NCBI RefSeq assembly: GCF_030867145.1
Contig: NC_134421.1
Coordinates: 23,877,979-23,941,978, forward strand
Origin: Opisthocomus hoazin
Lineage: Eukaryota; Chordata; Aves; Opisthocomiformes; Opisthocomidae
Length of the DNA: 64,000 bases
Reading direction: 5' to 3'
Shown: piece after piece, positions 26,403 through 38,400 of the stretch
Position numbering within the stretch: position 1 is the first letter of the stretch
How the letters are laid out: each line of letters opens with the position of its first letter
The notes under the pieces: generated by a model
What the model was told of the DNA's origin: nothing
Databases searched by the model: none
The model's input: only the letters and a program-made list of their open reading frames with translations
Translations under genes and position numbers: made by a program

Positions 26403-27940
26403 GTAAGCCCAAACTCTGAAGCAACGTCAAATTAGAAACAATAGCTAATAAGGTGTGCATGGTAATACATCTGGGAATACTAGCATGTACTTCAAGTTTT
26501 ATATGCTATTAATTCTTAGGAGGACAGGAAGCAACACTGTGTTTAGCAGCCAAAGGCTGTGAATTTACAGTGATTTCTAACTGCCTTCAGATAGCTCCAG
26601 GAACTTGACTAACAAGGTAAATTATATTTCTGTTCTAAAATGTTATTAAGGTTATGAATACTTACATAGTGAGAAGGAGCCATTTCACTGTGTAAATTAG
26701 AGATGTTATTCTTTAGAAATATATTTTCGTTTTCTGGAATGCTTCCAGATAGGAGTTTCTGAGGCTGATAGATCTGTAGGATACAGTACTTGTTACTACT
26801 AATAACAATGCTGAAAATTATTAAATGATTACATATCATATGCAGCAACTTAAATGAGCTCTTAACCTTACTGGCGTATTAATCCTGGTGCATATGAAAG
26901 TTTACTTTTTGTTTAAATACTATTTTTTCCAAAACTAGCTTCCTAATTCTGACCAGAAATTTCAGCTATCAGTCTCTTGCTTCTGCTTTGCAAAATGTTG
27001 GCTAATCTTCATCAGAAACCAAGAAGGACAACAGAGTTTGTGGTTTCTGAAGCGCTGTTTTTGTGCTACACAAATATTTCCTGCTGGAGTAAATTATCAT
27101 CGATGATTTTGTTCATCCTCTAGTGGTGGAAGAGGCTAAACAAAGCAAATAATTGACTAGGTAAAAGAGATACAAGATGCACGAGTGTATATGATATAAT
27201 TTGGTTAGGACTCACACTTTGTGTAGTTATATCAGGTATTTGGTTTGGCTGTTTGCTTTAGAGAAGGAAATTCATAACTTTGGATATGAGAGAGTGAATG
27301 AGGGAGGGGAATGGATTGCTAAAACATACTGCCTCCACGCTTTTTAAGAACATGACCAACGAACAGCTGTTAAAACACTCTTTGATCTTTCGGTTTTCTG
27401 TGATGAGAAAAGACCATGGAAAATCTGATCCAGATGCCATTATAATTTAAGAGGGAGCAAAAAAGAAAAGAGGGTATTATTGACTTTAAAAGAAGGAACA
27501 CTGAGTACAATAGTATTTCCATCATAAGAGTATTGATAGCTTTATTGAAGATGGTACATGATATAAACTAGTTTACGAGTTTGTAAAGGAAAATAAATAA
27601 ATTTATAAGAAGCAGTGATTTAATGTCAGAAAAATGGTCTGTGTTTTCAGGTTCTTTGAAATGACGCTTGCATGAACATCAGTTAAACTGGTAGCCAATG
27701 TGAAGTCTAAGTTGAATCAGGAAAATGTTCTTCAACATATAGCATTGAATTGTTTATACCTCTTATATTACTGTTCCATTTTTCCCTAACATGCCACAAG
27801 TAATACCATAGAGGACAGAATTTTGCTGTTTATAAAGGAAATATTATTTTCTATATAATACTGCTTTGTTAAACTTGTATGCCATTAGAGAGTTCTGTTT
27901 AGAGACAGCTAATTGTTTTTTTCCCCTTCCAAGGCAAACA

Positions 27941-28826
27941 ATGACTCTAAAAGTTTATACAAGCCTTTTACTCTTATTCTTGGTCAATTCTGTGTGGACT
28001 CGAACTGTGAGACAAGTTTATGATGAGCTGGATCCTGAGCATTGGTCTCACTACACTTTTGAGTGTCCCCGAGAGTGCTTTTGTCCTCCTAGTTTCCCCA
28101 ATGCATTATACTGTGATAATAAAGGACTTAAAGAAATACCTGCCATCCCAGCAAGAATTTGGTACCTCTATCTTCAAAACAATCTAATTGAAACAGTTTC
28201 AGAGAAGCCTTTCGTGAATGCCACTCATCTGAGATGGATAAATCTGAACAAGAATAAGATTACCAACAGTGGAATTGAGAGTGGTGTGCTGAGCAAGCTG
28301 AAAAGACTGCTTTACTTATTCCTTGAAGACAACGAATTGGAAGAGGTGCCTGCGCCATTACCAGTGGGCCTGGAACAGCTAAGACTGGCTAGAAACAAAA
28401 TCTCCAGAATCCCAGATGGTGTCTTCAGCAACTTGGAAAATCTTACTATGTTAGATCTGCACCAGAACAGTTTGTTGGACAGCGCTCTTCAAAGTGACAC
28501 GTTCCAAGGACTCAACAATCTTATGCAACTCAACATAGCAAAAAATTCACTCAAGAAAATGCCTTTAAGCATTCCAGCTAACACACTGCAGCTGTTTTTG
28601 GACAACAACTCCATAGAAGTGATACCAGAAAACTACTTCAGTGCAATACCCAAAGTGACTTTCCTTAGGCTGAACTACAATAAATTATCTGATGAAGGTA
28701 TTCCCTCAAATGGGTTTAATGTTTCATCTATTCTAGACCTACAGCTGTCTCACAACCAGCTCACTAAAATTCCACCGATCAATGCTCATCTCGAGCACCT
28801 TCACCTTGACCACAACAGAATCAAAA
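27941..28826 (+). CDS. KERA: Keratocan, coding exon 2 (residues 1-295 and first base of codon 296)
   Basis: Keratocan is a secreted class II SLRP of the corneal stroma that carries keratan sulfate and helps set corneal shape and collagen spacing; loss in humans causes cornea plana. The exon starts at 27934 after the acceptor TTTTCCCCTTCCAAG, and the ATG at 27941 is the first in the exon. An in-frame ATG at 27866 lies inside the intron and is rejected. Residues 1-20 form the signal peptide. The cysteine cap C42-x3-C46-x-C48-x9-C58 matches lumican. Ten leucine-rich repeats are visible, starting at residues 76, 100, 126, 147, 171, 197, 218, 242, 267 and 287. Sequons are at N93, N167, N222 and N260. 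The exon ends in phase 1 at A|GTAAGT (GT at 28827), the same relative point as in LUM. Confidence 0.97.
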
Positions 28827-31800
28827 GTAAGTGTGTGTTGTCAGTGTGGGATCCCAACAACATCTAATTATTTTTCAACATCTACTTAAGTATAAAAAAC
28901 GCTCTTTGAAATAAAGAGATTGAAAATGTGCTCTAGATTATAGGGAGATGAGCAAGAGGACCTACTACAGGTCAGTTTTCAAGTCTAAAATATGACAACC
29001 AAATAAGTGCATGGAAGTAATATCACATGTCAAAACTTTTCATATAGATACATTAAATAACTTTGCAAGAAGATCAGAAATATGAGTTGATTAAGGAGTA
29101 TTTGTGCATTCACATTTTGCTATATACATGCCAGTAACCATCTTGTGGGAACAAATGAAGTTTCCTACAGAAAGGCTAGGAATAAATAAGCAAGAAAAAA
29201 CAGTTAAAAAGTGAGTGCAAAAAATTAGGATATTCAAACCACATTTGTATGATTCTTAGCTTTTCATAGTTCCCGGTCCCCTTAGGGACTTCTCAACTGA
29301 GAGGATTGCCACATGCTCTGTTCTTCTGAGTATCTCTCTGTCCACCTAAATTATGTAGTGGGAGCTTAATATGAGGTACTCTTAATACAGAATAAAATGT
29401 TGACTGTAGTCAACAAATTCTCTTTTGAATATGACTAATTAGAATGTGGATATTGAATATTTCAGGCTTGAATATTCTCCCCATCTTGATTACAGCACAC
29501 AAAATGCTCCCATTTGGGTTTAGTCTTCATGACAAATTTTTCACCGACTTTAGAGAAGCTTTGACCTACTAAGGTTTATGCCCTCAAATGTCTTCCAAGA
29601 TTTTCCACTTTGTATAAATGAGACAAGGTTTTGCACTCAAGGCAATAGAAGCTTGTTGTCATGTCATAGTTCTGCTTATAGTGCTGCTCTCAGATTCATC
29701 CAGGCACAGCAGGGATACAGTGGTTAGGGTCACTGGGTAAAGTATCTGCTCAGTAAGTTCCTCAGACCTTCAATCCTTTGTTTAATGACAAAATCAAAAA
29801 CCAAAGTGATGACTTTCTATCTATCACTGCATTCTCTACAGTGCAATGTCTACATATGTCTTCCTGTTGTGGTGATTTAGTTGAATAAATGGTTCCTTAC
29901 TTCCGTATTGTGTCACTGTAGTTCACAAATATACTAAATATAATGGTTTGGCTTCCGTATGAAACAAGGACATATCAAAGGAAGATACTTATTAATAATT
30001 CAAGCTAATTCTCTGCATTTTGCAAAACAAATGTATGACACCTTGCAAGGAAAAATCAATTTTGTACAACTGGCACATATTTAAGTGGCTCGTGAGGAGT
30101 CTAACTGTAAATTAGAGTTAGGGCTTATGGCATACTGTGTTACCGAACATATTTTATTGCCCCCAGGTTACAAAGGGATTTATTTAAACTGCTGCACTGC
30201 AGGCCCTCAGGAGCAGACTTTATCTCCTGTTGCTTTAAGAGGACACAAACTGAAATCATTGGAATGCAACCTTTCCAGTTTAAGAATTGTTTTGTGTCTA
30301 GGTAGAAAATGAGTATTTAAAGAGCTGCCCGATTATCTTCCTTTCCTAAATAAGTTTATAAAAGGTTAAAACCATGAAAACTGATCTGTGTAGTATCTGC
30401 AAATTCAAGTCCCATCTTCCAATGGCGCATGGGTACCCATGAGCCTAAATCACAATGATTTTCCACAAACCTTATATTCCTTAGTGCTTTTCTCACTTTT
30501 CAAACATCATGACTAACTTCAGCGCAACGCTGCTCTTGATTTAACAAAAGACAAAGGTTTTCTTCTTAGAAACTACATGTAAAGTACTGAAATTATTATT
30601 AAAAAAGGCAACATGACACCTCAAATGAAATACAGATATTACGTAATGCACATTCTACTACATAGTATAATTGTTCAAGAGGTAAGGGATAATGACATAG
30701 TCTCCATGAGACGTTGCTCTAATATCTGACATCTCAAAGGGCCTTTAGGACTGCAAACAAGGAAATGTAATTCCACCATGCAGGAATAATAAGATATGGC
30801 ATTAATTCTGTAGATTGTTTTTGTCTTCTTAAACCCGGGAAGCTGATGGTCAGTCATCACTCTAAGGTAACAAATGCAAAGGATTTGAAAGAAAAATAAC
30901 TGTAAAAGCCTGGATCTTGCTTCTCTACAAGAGTCCTCCTGAAAGTTTACTTTTACATGTGCAGTACAAGCCCTTATTATAGTATTAAATCTCAAATAAC
31001 TCTGCACGCCTGCCAATTGCTGCTTTGTTTTCACTTGGTGGTTCACAGTTACGCTGCTGGCATTGCAAGAGCTCAGACATCAAAATTTCTATGTAAATAT
31101 TATTTGCCTAACTTTTATTGTATGCTATTGTATAACATCAGGCCTTATTTCTCCAGAGTTAATTTGTGAAGATATAAGGTGATATCCTGAAGCCCAGTGA
31201 AGTCAGTGAGAGCCTTAACACTGATGTCAGTGGAACCAGGATTTTTCCTGCAGTTGCTTTCCCAAGGATCTCAATGCACAGAGGGAAAAAAATGTACTTC
31301 AAAGTTAGAAGCAAAATAAACACAAACCCAAAACTAATTATGGCTCCACCAGCTACACACCACACCTGTTCCAAGGAATTTTAAAACATGCATGTTTACA
31401 TAATTACTTATGACATACACATGCAAGGCTGTGGGGAGATGCCAAATGATGGAAAAGGGAGTGCTGGAGGAAGCAAAAAGAGAAGGCATGAAACAATGAT
31501 GCAGTGAGTGAGCAAGGGGAAGCAGGTGGTATTACAATGCTATCAAAGCAGCGATAAAAGGGAGATAACAGTAAGTTCCCCTAGAGGAATGTCATCAGAT
31601 TGGGATAGCTCCTCTGAGCTAATATTATTCCATGTGTAGAGGAACAGAGAAGTCCTTGCACCAAGTAGTAATTCCAGTGTATGAGAATCCTTTATAGGTT
31701 ATTTGGAAAGAAATTGTTGAAGTTACAGATCCTGACTTGTTATGAGGCCCCTGCACTATAACTGGCACTGGCTTCTTTGCTGGAAGAGCCCAGAAAGGTA

Positions 31801-34258
31801 CAGATTTCCAGGCTGATCTATGACTGCTGCAGTTAAATATTCTGTGAAAAAGGGAACAGGAGTCCAACTGTTCGATTTGGACCACAGTGGGTGCAGCTAG
31901 AGGCTACAAGAATAGAACAGAAATACCCTCAAATTCATATATGTCAGAATACATCTATCTCTGAGATCAACTTACTTTCTAAAGGTTTCTAAATCATGAG
32001 TTTTGCTGGAAAAGAAACAAGATTTCCTCTGGCTCTTCAGCAGACATAAAGTATTGGTCAGTAATGAGGACCTCTTCTGCAGTTTTCCCCTGCAGCAGCT
32101 CCAGAGTCTAATTTTTAAATATTGCACCCCTTAACAATACTGTTGACAATAGGTGGGATTCATCTTGTTTGAATTAGCCATCCTAGATTTTGGTGTCTAG
32201 TTTGGGTTAGTCATACAGACCACCTACTCAATTAATGGAAAGAGATGCACAATTGCAGAGGAAAAATCATCCCATCTTAAGGAGCTGTGAATGACTTTTT
32301 GGAAGTGTTCTTCTCTCTCCAGAGTTTATAAACAGAACGTAAATTGTTTATGTAGACTGACACTTACCATCTACGTGGATCAGTCTAGGTAGGGTGACAC
32401 GTACCCGTGTAGATGTATTGCCATGTCCTTCCTGCTTAATCAAAATTCATCAGTATACTTGCGAACAGGACTGCAAAAGAAAAGGAGAGAGGGCGCCTTT
32501 TAGTCCTCTGATAGTTTGAGTAGGATTTACTGTTCATGGGAAGAGAACAATAAAAAAACCAAACCACTTCATACCACACAACATTAGGAAATCACTTCTT
32601 CATAGGTGGCCTGTGGTTAGATAACTGCTGCCTCACTTTAAGGATGAAGTAATTAGCCCAGTGAAGACTAGTGCAGTGGGATAGTTTCCAGGTCAGAGAA
32701 CACAGAGATTTAGAAAACACGTGAAGTCGTCTTGTCTCCTAAAGACAATAGTGCTCTTTGAAATCCTATATGGGCTGAGAAGGCAGATATTTTTTGCTAC
32801 ACAATGTTGATTCACTTGTAAAACTTTCAATAACTGCTTTCATAATGAAACCTCACTCTTAAGCTTCCTACTTCATAGCTTCACACATAAAAGTAAGTTG
32901 TAGCTTGTTTTATTCAAGAATATCAAACGCTTTACAAACATTAGTAAAATTGCACAGCATAGGCAAAGATGTTTTGACATCATGAATAAGATAGAAATTT
33001 TAGGCTTTGGCCAACTGGATGCATTTATCTAGTTCCTATGACAAAGATAAAGTCCATTTCCAAGATGCTGCAAACATCTGGGCATTTTTTTGAGTGGGTT
33101 TCTTTTTCTTTTGCGAATAAAAAAAACCTGGGGTTTTTTTTCATCATAATGTGAAACCAGTTTGGGGGATTGGAATCAAAAAATGTGTGCACATAATCAT
33201 TGCTAAATATAAAGTGAGAAAAATTTTGGCAGAAAGCTTTTCTTTTCCTATTTCTGGGCTGCTCAAAAAAAAAATGTTGTATACACATTCTCCATTCAAC
33301 CACTTTTTGCAGGTGCTCTTGGGCCAACAAGATCCTTAAGCAGCCAGAACAATCACTAAACACCATAATTTGGTCAAAGGAACTATACATCTTTCATAAA
33401 CAAACACCACTTCAGTGTTTTCAAGAATAAGGCTAGTTTGAGGCTGAAATAGGTCATCAGCAGCCTCACTGTTCAACATCTGAAGACAAGATATGAAAAG
33501 CATTTTAGTCAAGTGATAATGCAGAGGTAGTTTAGGGGAGACAATGTCAAGAATCCATTCTATTCTACTCTTATGAAAATGGGTAATGATTAAAAAGCAG
33601 TTTGAAATTGTATCTGAACTGAAACAAGCTATGTGTGATTTATAAAGAATTTTAAGGTCTTTCTGGCTTTCAGATTAGGAAGAAAAATATCCCATTGCGC
33701 AAGTTGCATTCTTGCAGTTCAAACAAACTGTACTAAAGTATTTGAAAAAACAGGAAAGTACAGATATTAAAAGCTGCAGACACTGTACTAAAAGCTCCTC
33801 AGATTCAATACTGTTACTATTTTGAATTCAAGATCTTCACTAGGGTATATTATCAATTAACGTACTGTCATTGCAGTAAAATGTTCAAAAATCCCTCAGC
33901 ATTAACCTTGTTATGCTATCTCTGAGGGCAAAGAGCTATTTCTCCATGAATACTTACCCAGCATTTGTCTCAATTAGCTCCTCTCTGTGAAAGATAAAAT
34001 TATGCATCTAGTGGCCCTTATTCATAATTGCAGCACATTAAATATCTCATTCACTGATCTAGACTACATTATGTTAAGATGCTTTTTTGCTTGAACAAAA
34101 TAGCAGCTAATTGTTGATTTGGCATTTTCCTTCTCTGATAAAAGCAAGTCTACCACACAAAAATCAGTGGAATCCTGTTATATTGGTTTTCTAAATGAAT
34201 TTTGTCTTCATGATCCTTGCCCATGGAAACTACCTAACATGTTGATCTACATTTTCAG
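28827..34258 (+). other. KERA: KERA intron 2
   Basis: This 5432-bp phase-1 intron runs from GTAAGTGTGT to the acceptor ACATTTTCAG ending at 34258. It includes a - strand open frame of 123 codons (30675-31046) and another of 121 codons (33025-33390), neither with family resemblance; I regard both as chance. No RNA gene or recognisable transposon is seen. Confidence 0.85.
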
Positions 34259-34431
34259 GTGTCAATGGTACTCAAATATGCCCAGTCTCAATGGCTGTAG
34301 CAGAAGACTACAGTTTCTACAGCAACCTCCCTCGCCTCCGCTACCTTCGCCTGGATGGAAATGAAATTCAACCTCCAATCCCATTGGACATCATGATATG
34401 TTTCCGGCTACTTCAAGCTGTTGTGATATAA
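34259..34431 (+). CDS. KERA: Keratocan, coding exon 3 (C-terminal residues 296-352)
   Basis: The exon joins in phase 1 (A + GT completes Ser296) and encodes the ear repeat and C-terminal cap. Cys303 and Cys343 are the conserved disulfide pair. A leucine-rich repeat LRLDGNEI is at 325-332, and N298 (NGT) is a fifth sequon. It ends in TAA at 34429-34431, giving 352 residues, the same length as human keratocan. The open + frame covering this stretch in another phase (34119-34364) is a shadow. Confidence 0.97.
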
Positions 34432-35445
34432 AGATACCACAGTGTCACTCTTGTGCTGTGAGAAGGCTAAGACACAAGTTTTGCTGGAATGAAACTTGTT
34501 CAAACTCACAAATCAAGAAGTAACAGCTTTGTCTTGACTTTAATTTTTTCTTTGCTTGTATCTTTTCTACAGCTGAAAAGATTGCTCTTCTTTCAGAAGA
34601 GATTATGGATGGACACGAAACGTGTGCTTAACACTTTACCTAAGAATTCCTAATGCAAATATATTGAAAAGCGTTTGTGTATGATCCCATACATTCCAAA
34701 GCAATTTCTTGCCTACTCCATCTTTCTTGTCAAATGCTACGATGTCTATTTCTGTTAACATCATTGTTACAGACAAATTATAGACCTTATTTTGTTACAT
34801 AGTAACTAACTCAATGATTTTGGGTCCACTTGGCTAAATACATATGGTAGAAAAATCATGAGTTTTGTGACTTGCTAGTTATCATAACTACCCTACTGTC
34901 TTTTATAAGATAGTGAGTAACAGTGAAAAACCGCTTAACAGGTAAACAACTCATAAATTGCTGTCATCCCTTGAAGATTTATACTTTTTGAGCTCAGGGC
35001 CCAAATCAATATACTGCATATATATTGTTGTATGGATTCATTCAGTGTATGATTTCAGAATTGGAATACATTGATCCAACTCAAACCCAGGGACAAGGGA
35101 ACATCAGATGAAATCTTGGTCTATCAAAGTGCCAATTTTCTGCTCTTTCATTCTTCAGTATTCTTTTTCCAGTTTTGACAGGATTCATTTCTGTAGATTT
35201 GGGATAGTCATTGAATATTTGGTTCATTTTAGTCTCTATAGAGATAAAACCAAGAACAGTAGTGGTTACATATTTTATAGACTAGGTACTTCACTAAAAA
35301 TCTAATGGCTAGTTAATATAATGGTGATAGACAGAAAATCAAGAGATACATATCCCCCCCCAACTATTTACTTAACTAGTCAAATATTTGCATAGCAAAT
35401 GTATCAGTTTAAGCAAAGACAATAAACTCAGAGTAGTATTCGGCT
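34432..35445 (+). other. KERA: KERA 3' UTR (end tentative)
   Basis: AT-rich trailer after the keratocan stop. The first canonical AATAAA in a fitting context is at 35421-35426, which would give a ~1-kb 3' UTR. Further AATAAA-like sites lie beyond, so a longer transcript is possible. Confidence 0.4.
35421..35426 (+). promoter_or_regulatory. KERA: Candidate poly(A) signal of KERA
   Basis: AATAAA about 990 bases after the KERA stop codon. Chosen as the first canonical hexamer downstream of the stop; not proven. Confidence 0.35.
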
Positions 35446-38400
35446 ATCTGCTGACTCATATACATGCACATAGTAACACTGGATTTTAGGGAAGTCCAGG
35501 TATTTAGAATACAGCACATTCACATTTTCCTAACAAGGGAGATATCAGCAGACATCTTTTTATGAAAACTGATGGGGTTTTTTTTCTATTTTTGTAAGAC
35601 AATATTTCAATACACATCTTGAATATTAGATTCAACTATTCACAGCGAGAGTAAGAAATTTTCATTTCTGATAGTCAACACAACAGACTATCTGGCTGTC
35701 TTATTGTTTTCCTCTTCTTGTATTTGTAGATAGAAGCAATTAGTTGCTCTTTGATGGCTTGCATCTATTTCTAACATTTTAAGACTGGCCTCAGTAACAA
35801 GCATTTAAAGACTATGCACTTGGTATCATTTTTTCTTTGAAGATTAAGCATTTTCTTAAAACTAGATTTTTAAAAGGGTTGAGATCTGCAATTTCTAACA
35901 TTCAATCTCTTTTCATCCGAAAATCAGGCCTTATTCTGTTTCAGTGTGCTTGCGGAATTAACCCAGTATAGAAACTCAGCATAGAAATAACCCATTCAGA
36001 AAACCTGTCACAAAAGTATACAATTTTGCAGTTCTTTTTGTGTGATTGTTAAGAAACTCTTGCCATTCTAGCAAAATATTCTCTGTATATCTGTGTTCAC
36101 TCTATATGAAAAAAAAGATTTTAAAAGTCTCTACGGTATGTATGCATGTTTACCTATGTTCTTTACTCAGTAATAGCACAGTAATTTATTTTTTTAAAAA
36201 AAAAAGTGACAATACTACTATTTAAATTATAACAATGATTAAGTGCTTGTATTTGGAAATTAATTTCTACTTTAAACCCAGAACAAGTATACATACTCCA
36301 AAGTGAATATTCACAAGCATACATACACATTATTACCATTATTTACAGTGCTAATTTATCATAAAGTGTCTTGAATTTCCAAAAACTATGACCCTTTCAG
36401 GCACTGTATAGATATTAAAGCAGAAAAGACTAACCCAAAGAGATTTCAAGCTTATATATGAGAAGAGATGCTATGTAAAATCATATAAGGACACTGGAGC
36501 ACCAAGGTACTGAATTTTCTTGATATTATGTGACAAAATCAGGGGCGTGTAGTCTGTTGAAATCCTTTTTAACAGTTCTTTTCCACCAGCTGGCCTGATA
36601 TTAATGGATTTTTCCAATCTACTGTAGGGTGGAAAGCCTTATAAATTAGATCTTCAAAGGTCAACACTGTCTTATGGAACAATCGTTGGACACATGCAGA
36701 TCGATGCTCAAGACTTGTCCCTGTCAAATCCCAGTTAATCTGAGTGAAGACAAAAACTCATGATACGTCCTCGGACAAACTTTTATTGGGTGAAGAGCTG
36801 CTGCTGCCAAGTGCTCTGTGTTCTACACCTTTAATGCAATCCACTGACTCCACATCTAGGAACTTTTTAATAAAAAGAAAATACTAACTATACTCATTTA
36901 GTCTAATTTGTCTCATCTTGATTCCCTGTCTCAGAACCAGCAGTATGAAGTAGAATGAAAAATAATTATGTTACTGCGGTGACCTTCACAAGCTAAATCA
37001 ACTCTGGCTGGGAGTTGAGCAGCTGTACTGCATGCAATGTCTCTATTGGCAGCAGTCTTAAAGTTCTTAAATATTCTGGGAAACATGGTGAAACTTTTCC
37101 CTGGGTTACAATAGCTGGCTTAAATTGCATTATTGTGCAGAACTAAACAATGTAGGCTTTCAGCCACACCTCATCCAATCCATTCGTTATGCCAGAAGAC
37201 TATAAAAGAAAATGTAAAACACAATGTATGATGTCCTCTTCCCTATGAACGGGATTCCTAAATCAATGCAAAAAGCATCACTGTGCTTAAAAGTTTGGCA
37301 TTAATTCTTTCTAATCCAAGATTGGTCTAAGACTCACCACTAATATTTCCTGGTTCAGAAAAAACTACAATCTATTCCACTGCAAGGAGGGAGGAAAAGA
37401 CCTCTCAGCTGTCCTGTCTGAGCCCACAGCTGCATTAATAAAGCCAACATTTGTTTCACTTCATTGTCAGAGCACATCGTGAACAGTTTTGAATGGAATA
37501 CCATGTACAGAAACAAACACTTTTACAAGAATGCGAAGTTGAGTACAAAGCACCTCACCTTAAGCACACTGCAGTTGTGGTCAATTGTTAACCAAACCAC
37601 AGGCACCTAGTGCTTTTCCAGAAATGCAGATTACTTATAAGTTACTTTAGAAATTATGATAGTTAACATAAATGTGCTGTCACCTCAGCCCAGGGTACAG
37701 ACAGTTGCTCTGTAAAGAAAAGCATTAAAGCAAAATGAGAGGCTCAAGAACTGAGAAATACCCAGACCTTTCTGACATGTCTGCCAGCTTGATTGGAGGC
37801 TGGATGCTGGATCTATCAAAAGACTGTGTGGTTTTAGAACACAGTTAGCTCTGCAGGAAGAAAGGTCCTTTATAGCCTGCTGCCAGCATAGTTAAAAATT
37901 CAGCCATATGCCTGAATCTCCCTGATCCATACTCTTCTCTGGCATTTTCTGTTTCTTTTGAAATATTCCAAACAATTTGCTACAACTTTCTTCTTCGACA
38001 CTTTTAATGAAAAATACCATTACAACGATCTGCAGAGATGCCAGCGACCACAGCAGCTTGCACGACACTTCAGGGAAAAAACACAAAGAGGTAAAAATTT
38101 GGAAGAGAACTAGAAAGCCAATTTGCATGTTCATAATTACTAACTCCAACATATACACTGCAGGGATTTTCATTCACCCATGCTGCACATTTATGGTTTC
38201 CAATGTTTACCACAAATACTCGCTGTCATTTTTCTAGCCTAGAAAAATTATTTGCTGATATTATATTGCAGCTACTTTTGTTATCTATCTAGAATTAGAT
38301 TACTGTAACACCTGTGTTGGTTATTGAATATCCCCCTAATAATATCCCAGTAAGCTAATATCCCAATTCTGCCGTGTGCAGCAGAGAATCTTTGACATTG

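Noticed and set aside
27866-27940. Upstream in-frame ATG that would extend keratocan by 25 residues
   Set aside because: It lies before a strong acceptor (CCCCTTCCAAG ending 27933). The signal peptide starts properly at 27941, and the 352-residue length matches human keratocan.
30675-31046. 123-codon - strand open frame in KERA intron 2
   Set aside because: Random composition, no recognisable domain, no promoter or splice context. Frames of this length are expected by chance in 64 kb.
33025-33390. 121-codon - strand open frame in KERA intron 2
   Set aside because: Low-complexity Phe/Lys-rich text typical of AT-rich DNA, with no family resemblance.
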